Shown here: positions 32,014 to 41,832 of the stretch, piece after piece
Numbering within the stretch: position 1 is the stretch's first letter
How the letters are laid out: every line of letters starts with the position of its first letter
Origin: Gracilaria domingensis
Lineage: Eukaryota; Rhodophyta; Florideophyceae; Gracilariales; Gracilariaceae
DNA length: 64,000 nt
Assembly: GCA_022539475.1 (NCBI GenBank)
Contig: VCMS01000062.1
Span: 59,120-123,119 of the forward strand
Direction: 5' to 3'
Notes under the pieces: generated by a model
Databases searched by the model: none
The model's input: only the letters and a program-made list of their open reading frames with translations
Told to the model about the DNA's origin: nothing
Program-made: the position numbers and the translations under genes

Positions 32014-34758
32014 ATGAATACTGCTATCACTCTTTCCAACTTGCTTAGCAATCAGGTACCGCTTGCAATCGCTGACAAGCCTCAGTTCAAGCAGGGTAAA
32101 TATGTATACTCATTTGGTAATGGCAAGGCAGAGGGTAACGCGGGAATGAGGGCCATTCTGGGTGGCAAGGGTGCCGGCCTTGCCGAGATGTCCGCACTCG
32201 GCTTGCCGGTACCCCCGGGCTTCACCATCATCACCGAAGTGTGCACCTTGTTTAGCAAACAAGGTGGACACTACCCCCCTGGGCTGGAGACTGATGTGGC
32301 CAAGTCTCTCACGGTGGTGGAGAAACTTACGGGAGCTCGTTTTGGGAATGCACATCGTCCGCTGTTGGTTTCCGTGCGGTCTGGCGCTCGCGCTTCTATG
32401 CCTGGAATGATGGACACTGTGCTCAATCTTGGCTTGAATGATCATACTGTCAGAGGACTGGCGACGCAATCGGGCGATCCGCGTTTTGCTTATGATAGTT
32501 ATCGCCGCTTCATTCAGATGTTTGGAGATGTCGTTATGGGAGTCGATCATCATCACTTTGAAGACATACTGGACCATCATAAGAAAGTCTGTGGACTTTC
32601 TTTGGACACGGAACTCACGGCTCAAGATTGGCAGGACGTCATCTGTGAGTACAAGCTCAAGATTCATGAACAGACAGGTAGGGACTTTCCTCAGGATCCT
32701 CGTATGCAGCTTTGGGATGCAATCGCTGCTGTTTTCCGCTCTTGGACGAATGCGCGAGCTGTGACGTACAGAAGACTGCATAGCATCCCGAATGATTGGG
32801 GTACTGCTGTCAATGTGCAGGCTATGGTGTTTGGAAACATGGGTGACGACTCCGCGACTGGTGTTGCTTTCACACGCGATCCTGCGACTGGTGAGAATGT
32901 GTTGTACGGTGAGTATCTTGTGAACGCCCAAGGAGAAGATGTCGTGGCTGGAATCCGTACCCCGCAACAGCTGACGGTTGCTGGTAAACTGGCGCATCGT
33001 TCGAAGTTACCCGCTATGGAAGAGGTCATGCCGGAAGTGTTTCAGGAGTTGAATGCTGTGCGTTACAATCTGGAGAAGCATTATGGGGACATGCAGGATA
33101 TCGAATTCACTGTCCAGCGTGGAAAGTTGTACATGCTACAGACGCGTGTTGGGAAACGTACTGCTAGTGCAGCATTGAAGATTGCGTGCGATATGGTTGA
33201 TGAGGGTGTTATCGATGAAGATCAGGCTATTATGAGAGTGGACCCAGGATCTCTTAATCAATTGCTGCATCCGACATTGGATCCGAAGGCAGAACGCCAG
33301 ATCATCGCGCGTGGGTTGCCTGCTTCGCCAGGAGCAGCTTCTGGACATATCGTGTTTAGTGCCGATGAAGCCGAGCGACTTGCGCATGCGGGCGAGAAGG
33401 CGATTCTGTGCCGTGCGGAAACTTCACCTGAAGATATTCATGGCATGCACGCCGCGGTCGGAATTGTGACTACGAGGGGTGGTATGACAAGTCATGCTGC
33501 TGTCGTTGCTCGAGGCATGGGTCGACCATGTGTGGCAGGCGCCTCGGAGATCAGTATTGACTACAAGGCGGGCACGATGAACGTTCGTGGATTGATTTTC
33601 AAGGAAGGCGATATGGTGACGCTTGATGGAGGAAGCGGAGAGGTGATGGCTGGGTTTGTCTCAACCATTGAGCCCGAGCTCTCTGGAGATTTCTCAAGGT
33701 TGATGGGATGGGCGGACGCGAGGCGGAAGCTGGGCGTGCTTGTTAATGCTGACACTCCGCACGACTGTCGGAAGGCGTTGGAGTTTGGTGCGGAAGGTAT
33801 CGGACTCTGTCGCACGGAACACATGTTTTTCGACTCCGGGAGAATCATAGCAGTTCGTGAAATGATCTTGGCGAACAGCGAAGAAGGCAGGAGAAAGGCA
33901 TTGACGAAGGTTCTGCCAATGCAGCGCGACGACTTCGCTGAGATTTTCCGTATCATGCATGGACTGCCTGTGACGATTCGCCTTCTGGACCCGCCGCTGC
34001 ACGAATTTCTGCCGCACGGTGAAGCAGAGATGAATGAAGTGGCTGACGCCGCTGGAGTCAGTGTTGAGTTCGTGCGAGAGCGCGTGATTAAGGTGCGTGA
34101 AGTGAACCCAATGCTTGGACATCGTGGATGTCGACTGGGCATAACTTATCCCGAGGTCTACGAGATGCAGACGCGTGCTATCCTTGAAGCTGCTGCTATT
34201 GTTGCGAAGGAAACAGGTGTCAAGGTTGATGTGGAAATCATGATCCCGTTTGTGGCAATCGAGTCAGAGCTGCGCATTGTGAAGGAGCACTTGGACAGTA
34301 TTGCTAAGGAGGTTCTAATGGATGACAACAAGAATGTGCACTACGTGGTTGGAACGATGATCGAACTGCCTCGTGCTGCGTTGAACGCTGGAAAGATTGC
34401 CCGACAAGCGCACTTTTTCAGCTTCGGGACCAATGACTTGACGCAGACCACGTTCGGTCTATCGCGTGATGATGCGGGCAGCTTTTTGCCGACTTATGAA
34501 AACCGTGGAATAGTCCAAGGAGATCCTTTTGTGCATCTTGATGTCGAGGGGGTGGGTGAGTTAATGAAGATTGCTGTGGAACGTGGAAGGAAGACGCGAC
34601 CGGATCTGAAGCTGTGTTTGTGTGGCGAACATGGGGGCGATGCGGCATCGGTGAAGTTCTGTCATGAACTTGGACTCGATTGTGTTTCGTGCTCGCCGTA
34701 TCGCGTTCCTATCGCAAGACTGTCGGCGGCCCAAGCTGCGTTAAGTCTCAGCTCGTAG
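32014..34758 (+). CDS. ppdK: Pyruvate, phosphate dikinase
   Basis: Interconverts pyruvate + ATP + Pi and phosphoenolpyruvate + AMP + PPi (EC 2.7.9.1). The 914-residue product is full length: an N-terminal nucleotide-binding domain (GGKGAGLAEMSALGLPVPPGF), a swivelling phosphohistidine domain with catalytic His494 in GGMTSHAAVVARG, and a C-terminal PEP-binding barrel with Cys870 in LCLCGEHGGD. Thr492, two residues before the histidine, is the position phosphorylated by the regulatory kinase in plants. I chose the ATG at 32014; the frame extends nine codons upstream only from a TTG. Only about 20 residues precede the conserved core, too few for an obvious plastid transit peptide, so a cytosolic enzyme is likely. 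Single exon. It converges with the SIMPL gene 110 bases downstream. Confidence 0.96.
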   Translation: MNTAITLSNLLSNQVPLAIADKPQFKQGKYVYSFGNGKAEGNAGMRAILGGKGAGLAEMSALGLPVPPGFTIITEVCTLFSKQGGHYPPGLETDVAKSLTVVEKLTGARFGNAHRPLLVSVRSGARASMPGMMDTVLNLGLNDHTVRGLATQSGDPRFAYDSYRRFIQMFGDVVMGVDHHHFEDILDHHKKVCGLSLDTELTAQDWQDVICEYKLKIHEQTGRDFPQDPRMQLWDAIAAVFRSWTNARAVTYRRLHSIPNDWGTAVNVQAMVFGNMGDDSATGVAFTRDPATGENVLYGEYLVNAQGEDVVAGIRTPQQLTVAGKLAHRSKLPAMEEVMPEVFQELNAVRYNLEKHYGDMQDIEFTVQRGKLYMLQTRVGKRTASAALKIACDMVDEGVIDEDQAIMRVDPGSLNQLLHPTLDPKAERQIIARGLPASPGAASGHIVFSADEAERLAHAGEKAILCRAETSPEDIHGMHAAVGIVTTRGGMTSHAAVVARGMGRPCVAGASEISIDYKAGTMNVRGLIFKEGDMVTLDGGSGEVMAGFVSTIEPELSGDFSRLMGWADARRKLGVLVNADTPHDCRKALEFGAEGIGLCRTEHMFFDSGRIIAVREMILANSEEGRRKALTKVLPMQRDDFAEIFRIMHGLPVTIRLLDPPLHEFLPHGEAEMNEVADAAGVSVEFVRERVIKVREVNPMLGHRGCRLGITYPEVYEMQTRAILEAAAIVAKETGVKVDVEIMIPFVAIESELRIVKEHLDSIAKEVLMDDNKNVHYVVGTMIELPRAALNAGKIARQAHFFSFGTNDLTQTTFGLSRDDAGSFLPTYENRGIVQGDPFVHLDVEGVGELMKIAVERGRKTRPDLKLCLCGEHGGDAASVKFCHELGLDCVSCSPYRVPIARLSAAQAALSLSS

Positions 34759-34867
34759 GCGCCCATGAGGGGTGGTGGTGTAATCTTTAGCTTTGTAACT
34801 GTACGATGTATACGTTGCGTTGTGAGTGTGCTTTCGAACAACTGCTAAAATGTGTTTATTGCTTCTG

Positions 34868-35572
34868 TTACGCGTCGGCTATTTCGAACTGCAGGAAGAC
34901 CGTAGCCCGAACCTGAAGTTCACCAGTAGCAATCGGTACCGACGCTTCTGCAGCGAATGTATCGAAAGATTGGCGGGCCTGTGGCTGCGGAATAGACTGT
35001 TCGCTAATAGCAATTAGCTTTCCTACCTGGACTCCAGCTGCTTCCGCATACACTCCAGCGCGGGTAGTGGCGTCCGCTACTGCCAAGGAGCGAGCGCGGT
35101 TGCGAAGTTCTGTGTCGTTCCCAATGCTGAAGCTCACGCCCGAAATGCGATTGCTCCCAGCTGTGACAAGTGCATCAAGAATCCTCCCCAAGTTGTCCAA
35201 CTCACGAACAAGAACCTGCACTTGGTTCGTTACTTGGTAACCGGTAATGCCCTGATCTTCGCCGTCCGGTCCGCGTTGAAATTGAGGATTCACATCGAAG
35301 AACGTGGTCTGAACATCTCTGCTCTCTATTCCTTGTTCTGCGAGCACAGACAACACTTGTTCGAACTGTTGATTGTTAGCTGCCAGCGCTGCTTGTGCTG
35401 TGGCCGCTGTCGTAACTACCCCTGTACTGACTGTGGCCATATCCGGAGGTGCGGAGACGCTTCCGTCCCCGGCCACACTGATTGTACGAGGAATGGCTTG
35501 AGCATTTGACTGACCAGCAAGAGCGGCGAACAATAGCAGAGCCGACACACACAAGATGTTGTTCAAAGCCAT
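34868..35572 (-). CDS. Secreted SIMPL-domain (DUF541, YggE-like) protein
   Basis: 234 residues: a clear signal peptide (NILCVSALLLFAALAGQSNA, cleavage after about residue 24) followed by a complete SIMPL domain, with the opening strand RTISVAGDGSVSAPPDMATV, the TYxV-like GITGYQVTNQVQVLVREL centre and the closing GVSFSIGND...ARSLAVADATTRA helix. Bacterial YggE/BP26 homologues are exported and linked to oxidative-stress protection; a biochemical activity is not established for the family. The architecture here is the bacterial one rather than that of the animal IRAK1BP1 branch. It starts with an ATG preceded by AAAA. It converges with pyruvate phosphate dikinase. Confidence 0.88.
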   Translation of the reverse strand: MALNNILCVSALLLFAALAGQSNAQAIPRTISVAGDGSVSAPPDMATVSTGVVTTAATAQAALAANNQQFEQVLSVLAEQGIESRDVQTTFFDVNPQFQRGPDGEDQGITGYQVTNQVQVLVRELDNLGRILDALVTAGSNRISGVSFSIGNDTELRNRARSLAVADATTRAGVYAEAAGVQVGKLIAISEQSIPQPQARQSFDTFAAEASVPIATGELQVRATVFLQFEIADA

Positions 35573-35574
35573 TT

Positions 35575-36610
35575 TTCGGGGACGACGGCGATTTCTTGTA
35601 TGACAAGATTTGAACTTTGTTTAACGAAGTAGAACCAGGCCTGAAGAACGTTAGACCGTAGCCCTTGTAGTAAAACAAGCACGAAGGCACTTTAGGCTGG
35701 ATGTTCAGGGACTGGCGTGATCCTGGGTCCAAGAGCGCTTTAGTACAGCATTCAAAGGAATACCCAAGCCAAGTGGGCTTTGTACAGTAGATAGCCTCCT
35801 AGCTGTTCACATATGCCATCATCGCCACCTTTGGAAAATCCCGAACCCTAGAGAGTCTACAAACAAACCAGTGGAATACGAAACTTCGAACGTGGAGATT
35901 CGAGGTCAACAATGTGCACATTCTTAACGGCCATGGCTGATTCCGTTGCCCATAATTCAGCTTTTTTCCAGATATAGTGTCCTTGTATGAGCACAGGGCC
36001 GAACAACACATTTTTGTTTACAGATGTCTCGTCACGATGGTCGTGCGAGATCTGTCCAATAATTCCACAGAGATTTGCTTAGAGCTGGCTGCAATGGAGA
36101 GCATCAAAAGTCCAGTACCGTTGTATCTACGAAGGTAACCCTTTAGTGTGCGTTCGCGCGAGTTGGACGCAGAAAGTGTCTGCGAGTGCGCCATGCGCGT
36201 CTGAGTTTACGTACCAATGTTCCAACGCGCAGGCGGTTTGCGAGGATCATCATCGCCATGATGGCGTTCTTGATGCAAACACATTATGGCCTCGATGAAC
36301 CAGTTGCGCTCAAATGCAACCAAGTTAATCGGTCCGCGCTTTACTCATCTGCCATGTGTGGCGGCAGCCCCACGCGGCGGCGTTTGGCCCGCCACACCCA
36401 TCGTGACGCGGCCACATTGCAACTTTGAGACGCTCCATCGTGATATCTTTCAAGTCCAGAGCAGAGCTTAATGTCTAATTCCCCATTCCTGATATTGCGT
36501 TGTGTTTAGAGCCATATGCACCCTTAACATAAAAAAAGAAAGGGTTCCAATTCTTTACCTGTGCATCGAGGCCATCGCAAGTCACACGACAACCACGAGG
36601 GTATCATGTT
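35575..36610. other. Intergenic stretch, no supported gene
   Basis: Holds the upstream regions of the SIMPL gene (minus) and the FlgG-like gene (plus). No TATA box stands out near either start. The short frames present lack any signature. Confidence 0.55.
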
Positions 36611-37315
36611 ATGCAGCCTGTGCATGATCGCTCACTTCGTGAAAGGGTCAACGATTTGAGCCATATTTATACCAGTCTGACCTTCGCCCGAACATCTCAG
36701 ACAACTATCGCACTGTTAAAGTCATCGATTAGGATCCTTCAACAAACCGAGCAGCTCGCAAAGCTTTGTGAGCGCACTTGGAAGCAACAAAATTCAGGCA
36801 TGGAAATTTCGAACTTAAACATCGCCATTAATGGTGACGGCTTCTTCCAAATTCAACAGAATGATCAAATGGTCTACACCAGAGTCGGCACTTTTTCGCT
36901 CACATCCGGCGGCGTGGTTATTACTTCAGATGGCTTCGAGCTTTTCCCGCGTGTAGCATTCCCGCCCAGCACAAAATCTGTAACTGTGACACTTGATGGG
37001 AGCGTCTCTGTCATCGTCGAGGGTGCAACTAATCCCGTGCACTTAGCAAACATTCTGCTCGCAAAATTCCGTAACCATGCCGCACTGCTTAATTTGGGCT
37101 CAGGCCTATTCGGAGCTACTGATGATAGTGGAAGTGCGGAAACAGGTGTACCTGGAACGCAGGGGTACGGAACCATTGTTCAGTCGTCTCCTATTGATAG
37201 CAGTACAGAGCGACTTGCAGAGGAGATTGCTGTACAACGTCAGCAGGAAATGAGTTCTAAGATAGAATCAGTTCGCTCCGGTACCGTTCCAACGCAAGAA
37301 TTAGGCAAACACTAG
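36611..37315 (+). CDS. FlgG-like protein related to the bacterial flagellar distal rod
   Basis: 234 residues. From residue 70 the sequence follows FlgG closely in block order: LNIAINGDGFFQIQ, YTRVGTFSLTSGGVVITSDGFELFP, a TVTLDGSVSV...NPVHLANILLAKF middle, SGSAETGVPGTQGYGTIVQ, and a C-terminal helix LAEEIAVQRQQEMSSKIESV equivalent to the rod-helix end. The N-terminal part (NDLSHIYTSLTFARTS...LLKSSIRI) aligns weakly with the NNLANVNTTGFKRSR...LLYQ..IR rod motif, so a degenerate D0 helix survives. About 40 residues between these parts are missing relative to FlgG. In bacteria FlgG builds the flagellar distal rod and is exported by the flagellar type III system; no signal peptide is seen here. 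Red algae have no flagella, so any present role must differ. No other flagellar gene is nearby. The unbroken but diverged frame suggests an old transfer. The ATG chosen is the first after an in-frame stop at 36530. Confidence 0.78.
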   Translation: MQPVHDRSLRERVNDLSHIYTSLTFARTSQTTIALLKSSIRILQQTEQLAKLCERTWKQQNSGMEISNLNIAINGDGFFQIQQNDQMVYTRVGTFSLTSGGVVITSDGFELFPRVAFPPSTKSVTVTLDGSVSVIVEGATNPVHLANILLAKFRNHAALLNLGSGLFGATDDSGSAETGVPGTQGYGTIVQSSPIDSSTERLAEEIAVQRQQEMSSKIESVRSGTVPTQELGKH

Positions 37316-37586
37316 AAGACAGCCTTCCATCGTGAAGATTTTATTTTATAATAGACTTGGTGAATGGGGTTTCAAGGCACGCGAAAAGAATTTATTTGTA
37401 GGTCGAGCGCTACTCTGCTCGCCGCCGCCGCCGCTCGTCCTCCGCAGTGCGGACGGTCCGGGCGCGCGGCGGCAGCTCGGAGCCGCGCGCCGACCTTCGC
37501 CTTCTTCTCGCGTGCCTTGGGGTCTGCTTTTTGCCTTCCCACCCAACCCACTCCCAGGCTATGGCTTGCGCTGCACTACCAGAGGA

Positions 37587-37636
37587 CCTGGTGCTATGCA
37601 GCACCAGGAGCCAGCATGGATAAGCTCCATGCTGGC
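37587..37636. repeat. Two adjacent perfect hairpins
   Basis: Hairpin A: CCTGGTGCT (37587-37595), loop ATGC, AGCACCAGG (37600-37608). Hairpin B starts two bases later: GCCAGCATGGA (37610-37620), loop TAAGC, TCCATGCTGGC (37626-37636). Both stems are perfect. The close-packed arrangement resembles the cluster at 4755-4907. They lie about 270 bases after the FlgG-like gene's stop. Confidence 0.85.
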
Positions 37637-39409
37637 GCGGCAGTGCCAGCAGGGCAAGAAAGCCTACAGACCCAAAGCTTGACCGATTAAAATAATGACA
37701 TTTTCCCATTTACGGGCGTAGATAAGCTTTCTATATTTCAGAAAAGTTGGCTCTCTAAAAAAAAATTCTGTGTCTATGATAATTCTGAGACAAGACGGGA
37801 ACGATGGGCGGCCTGCCGTCACGGCATGGGTGCATTCGCGCTATCATACTTCGAAGTTCGAAGGAGAAGCAAGTGGCCTGAAAGTTTTCATTCGGCGGTT
37901 GCAGGGCATATGGCAACTAACAGTATACAGGTGAACAGAACCAGCAACGACGTTCATGCACAAAACTTATTCGTTGTCTCTTTGATACACCTGTTGCTAT
38001 ACACTCTGGGATCATCGATCTTTCAAGCGTTTCCCATGAGTACGAAGGTAACAATAGATCGTAGCATAATGGTCCCTCCCAACAATGTAGATCGTTTGTC
38101 CTGAGAAAGAAAAGTAATGTGTGTGATGCCAATACGTTTTCTTCTCATCTCCTTCAATATGTCTTACCTCTGTAGATGAGCGTAAAGAAGGGCCATGGTC
38201 TCCGTCATTATTTAGTCCCAACACGTTGTCTAAGTTGCAGCCCAAGAACCCAGATGAAGAGCTCATCTCTGATGCATATGTCTCTGTCAATGATCTGATC
38301 CCAAGATCCCTTTCGTTCCACAGCCGTTCATGGAAACACATAGTTGGAGGTTGGCCTTCACGACGGCTGGAACACACGAGCTAAAGGGGATTCGGATCAT
38401 ACGAGGTTAACCTTTCAACGGGAGTAGAGCAAATGCAGAGGTTAGACGACGGTACTTTGGCAGTATCACTTGTCTTGCACGGCCAACGCTGGGCAGAACC
38501 GTTCCAAGCGCTATTCATTTCTGTCAGAAAACATGAAGATATTGCAGAAAGAAGACGTGTAGAACGCTGAGAATAGGCCTGAGAAATCCTTGGTTGAGAC
38601 GAGTTTAGCAGCACACGCAGTATGTTCCATCAAGCATAACTTCTTGCGGCTTTGAGTGGACATTGGGGGGCCAGCGCGGAAGAGAAGGCAAGTATGTGCG
38701 GAGTGAAAAGACAGTCAGCACCATCATATGATCGATCAACAAGCAAGACCAGTCCCTTTACGTCAAAAATAAAGCCATCATCATCATTCATCACGATGGT
38801 GCCATAGGTATCGAGGTGACGTCTGGCTGTTTCGCGCGGGCCTGTTCGAGCGCGATACTCCAACTAGGATGGGGATTGGTCTCGTTTGCAAGAGTGTCCC
38901 AAAGCAAGCACGTGGTACCATATTCACTAATCCGAACGCACCGAAAATGATTTGGTCGGGAGGACCGCGGAACAGAGCGCATCTCATGAAATCTTCGAAC
39001 GAATGTGTACGCTAGGAATGTGCGCCTTTTCTTAGCAGTATCTCAGCGACATCTTGGAGCCGGAATCTTGGGGCTTCCAATTGACGATGCAGATTCGTGG
39101 ATGTGGGAAGAGAGGAGGAGACTACCATTAGTCTCGCTGCAAAACAAGACAGTTCGAAGCATGAAGAAGACGAAGATATCGAAGATCTTGCTTGACGTTT
39201 TCTCCCGACTGGCAACAAGACCCTCTCCTTCGTGGTGATGTGACATTTCTGATGTCATTGCAGTAGGATTGTCGTATACCAGTAGCATACACCAATACGA
39301 CATGTGCTCGAAAATCTGCCACAGAAGGCACGTTTGTTGCCGAAACATTTTTTGAATCGTGATGAACGTGGCTTTCTTGCTGAGAGTCTCAGAGAGCTTC
39401 CAGCTCATG

Positions 39410-39468
39410 AGATCATCTCTTCGCGATCTGCGTACAAACTTAGTATGCAGATCGTGGAGAGATGATTT
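39410..39468. ncRNA. Candidate small-RNA precursor hairpin
   Basis: Arms 39410-39435 and 39443-39468 with a 7-base loop form a 26-pair stem without bulges in the plus-strand RNA. All four positions that are not Watson-Crick pairs are G-U pairs. Substitutions that keep pairing are what selection on an RNA stem would leave, but four positions are few. No expression evidence is available, so the type is a proposal. Confidence 0.4.
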
Positions 39469-39709
39469 GCTACTGAATTCTTTGCAATCCTTGTCGCTTT
39501 CTGCTGCCAACATAGAAAGAATGAAGTGATCTAGGCACACCTTCTAAAAGCTCAAGATGCAGATTGAGACGTGAGTTCATTTACAGATTTTTGTTTCAAG
39601 TTGTCTAAACCTATGACGTGAATTTGGGATATAGGTCAAAGGAAGCCAACGACAACAGTTAGCTTTCAAAAAAGTAACAGTAGGAGAAGAACCATAGGGG
39701 CGAAGAAAG

Positions 39710-40300
39710 CTACGCAGTAGAAGACGCCGCACTCTCCGAAATATGGTTGATACTGGTGATAAGAAGCAGCATTAAGGGAACATTGAGGTCAGCAGCAACA
39801 TGAACTGTACATGAAGAAGGCTCAGACCATTTGACAAGCTGCTCAACCTTGGCCAGAAGACGGCCAGTCTCAGATTCGGTGAGGTCGTAATCCAAAGAAC
39901 CACACACCTCAATAAACGGCTTGCCGTAGAAGCCATCACCATTGAAGACCTGCACGAGGTTGAACAAGTGTCCTTTCTGACGGGTAGTTACCACAATGTT
40001 CTGCGTGCGAGCGTCACGTATTCTCATTGTCTTATCCGAGTGATCAAATATGGCACGGTAAACCTCATCACCGTTCTTGTCCATCACCTTGAAACCATCA
40101 TGACAGCGAAGAATTCGGTACAACTCGTGCTCCGGATCGGTCTGTTCAACATGAAAGATTTCTTTGGCATGGGTGTGTTTGTTGTGCTTCAGGTGAAACT
40201 CTGTGGGATGGCTGAAGACAAACTGGGGAGGGGCTTGATGCTTATGGTGATGATGAACGTGCAAATGAGGGAAAGCGTGACGCAAATTGTGACCCAACAT
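39710..40300 (-). CDS. LURP-one/tubby-C-like domain protein
   Basis: 196 residues from the ATG at 40300; an upstream extension exists only from a TTG. A His-rich head (HLHVHHHHKHQ) precedes a domain with the strand pattern of the tubby C-terminal-like fold found in LURP-one-related proteins and phospholipid scramblases: YRILRCHDGFKVMDKNGDEVYRAIFD, then TMRIRDARTQNIVVTTRQKG, and a closing hydrophobic helix LNVPLMLLLITSINHISES. Plant LURP-one proteins act in defence at membranes; the role in algae is unknown. The His-rich head could bind metal. A TATA box lies 126 bases upstream. The fold assignment is by pattern, not by search. Confidence 0.6.
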   Translation of the reverse strand: MLGHNLRHAFPHLHVHHHHKHQAPPQFVFSHPTEFHLKHNKHTHAKEIFHVEQTDPEHELYRILRCHDGFKVMDKNGDEVYRAIFDHSDKTMRIRDARTQNIVVTTRQKGHLFNLVQVFNGDGFYGKPFIEVCGSLDYDLTESETGRLLAKVEQLVKWSEPSSCTVHVAADLNVPLMLLLITSINHISESAASSTA

Positions 40301-40425
40301 GTTGAAGACTGACAAAGGGAACGACGAAGTTAGCTTGGAAAAGGGCAAAGAGTGAGGATGATTGAAGAAGCGGACGGGGCGGATGATGAGACGAAAAAGG
40401 TCAGTTGGGGAGCGGGGCGAGCTAC

Positions 40426-40432
40426 CTTTATA
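40426..40432 (-). promoter_or_regulatory. TATA box of the LURP-one-like gene
   Basis: TATAAAG on the minus strand, 126 bases before the ATG at 40300. Confidence 0.6.
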
Positions 40433-41832
40433 CAGGGCGGGTAGCTTTGCTCCGGATGACAGCGGCGGCAGCGAAGAAATTGCGTGCGTGGGGCAGAACA
40501 GTGAAAGTTTGTAGCAAGAAGGGATGCATTTTTGACATCATTGCTGTCTGGCAAATTGTAGAAATGCACCGTTATGAACGAGTTGTGCATTGAAATGGCA
40601 ATTTGGTCAAGTCGGAGAGGATACCCTTGGCATATCGCCGAGCCCTGACTGGGTGTCTTTCATGATGGTGGCGTATTCACCACGGCGTGGCAAAGCGGGT
40701 TCGAATAAATGTTCGCAGTGACACGTCAGCATTTGTGGTGGCATACATGCATCGACAAAGGTAACCCGAAATGGCGGTCGATGGCTTTACGCTCTTTGGA
40801 AGAGGACGAGGATCGCCATGGGCTCTGCTTGACCTTGTCTCGAATGTTGTTGTGATGAACCGTTACCACAAGGCGAACTTGGCGGAAGAGCTGTGTGAAG
40901 TCGGAGGCAGCGGGGACGACTCAAACCCCTCAGCTCATCAACAGCCGGTGACAACTGACGCCGTCAGCGAAGAGAGATCGATGAGATTGGCGAGCAGAAT
41001 CAACACCAACGTCATCGAAAAAATTTGATTGAATGGCTCCGAGTTGCCACAGAAGTTGCAGTTACGGCGGGCTGACAATTCCGTTGTCATTGTGCCATGT
41101 TGCGAGACATGACACTTGACACATCAAGGTGGCAGCCTGATCTTCCACAACCTTGCAAATGCGTCAAAGGAAACCCTGTCGCAAGAGCCAGTGGCTCTTG
41201 ACAAGGCCCACAGAACTTCTGCGAATCCGACTCCTTGTGTCGAAATCATGTTGGCGAAACGACCCGCGCACCTTGGCTGGCACTGGCGAATAACGAAACA
41301 CAAGTAATGATATCCCGCGCAAGAGGACACAGGGTCTCAAGTTTGACTTAACCCTCTGCGAGAACCGACAGCGAAGCACGTAATTGCTCTCAATGAGGTA
41401 ATTCATTGTGCTGGTCATGCTCGGTGGCGGTCGAGTCACCCATTCCATTACTCCAATGGTTCGAAAGCCGGCCTGTGCTCCACCGCACCTGCAGCTGTGT
41501 GGTGCTGCCCATCAGAAGAAGAGCAAAGACTGCGGCACATGCACGCAACAAACAGCGTCGTCAAGCTCCCGGACGCACAATCTGCTTTTGATTCAAACGG
41601 GGTTTGGCGCACAAAGCCTCGATGTCACATCGGCCATCGATGACAAAGGCCTAAAAAGCTGGTGGCTGCCGCGGCGCGTTCGGGAGCTGTTTAATGTAAT
41701 GCCACTACCTTGACTTTGCGTTCAGGCGTGAGCGAAAAATTTGTTTCAGTTGCCGTTTGGTGTATGACCGCCAGCATGACGTAATTTTCAGCTGCACGTG
41801 TACCAATCGCTCCGCACGGATCATTCGCAAGC
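40433..41832. other. Intergenic stretch, no supported gene
   Basis: Contains a near-perfect palindrome (CAAGAGCCA, one base, TGGCTCTTG at 41182-41200). An 85-codon frame at 40771-41028 opens with an ATG but has no recognisable feature, and I do not call it. Confidence 0.5.

Larger units (their letters stand above)
37316..39709. other. Intergenic stretch with GC-rich block and three hairpins
   Basis: 37.40-37.65 kb is GC-rich, with chance frames on both strands. Two perfect hairpins (37587-37636) and a long RNA-like hairpin (39410-39468) are listed separately. No gene is supported in the remaining 2 kb. Confidence 0.55.

Noticed and set aside
32110-32997. 295-codon frame on the minus strand inside the dikinase gene
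   Set aside because: Shadow of the strongly conserved plus-strand enzyme; no domain or signature of its own.
34868-37315. SIMPL and FlgG-like genes as a transferred bacterial operon
   Set aside because: They are on opposite strands, about 1 kb apart, and not functionally linked.
40680-40715. tRNA T-arm-like GCGGGTTCGAATAAA
   Set aside because: No matching acceptor, D or anticodon arms around it.
40771-41028. 85-codon frame with ATG between the LURP-one-like and dehalogenase-like genes
   Set aside because: No homology, promoter or composition support.
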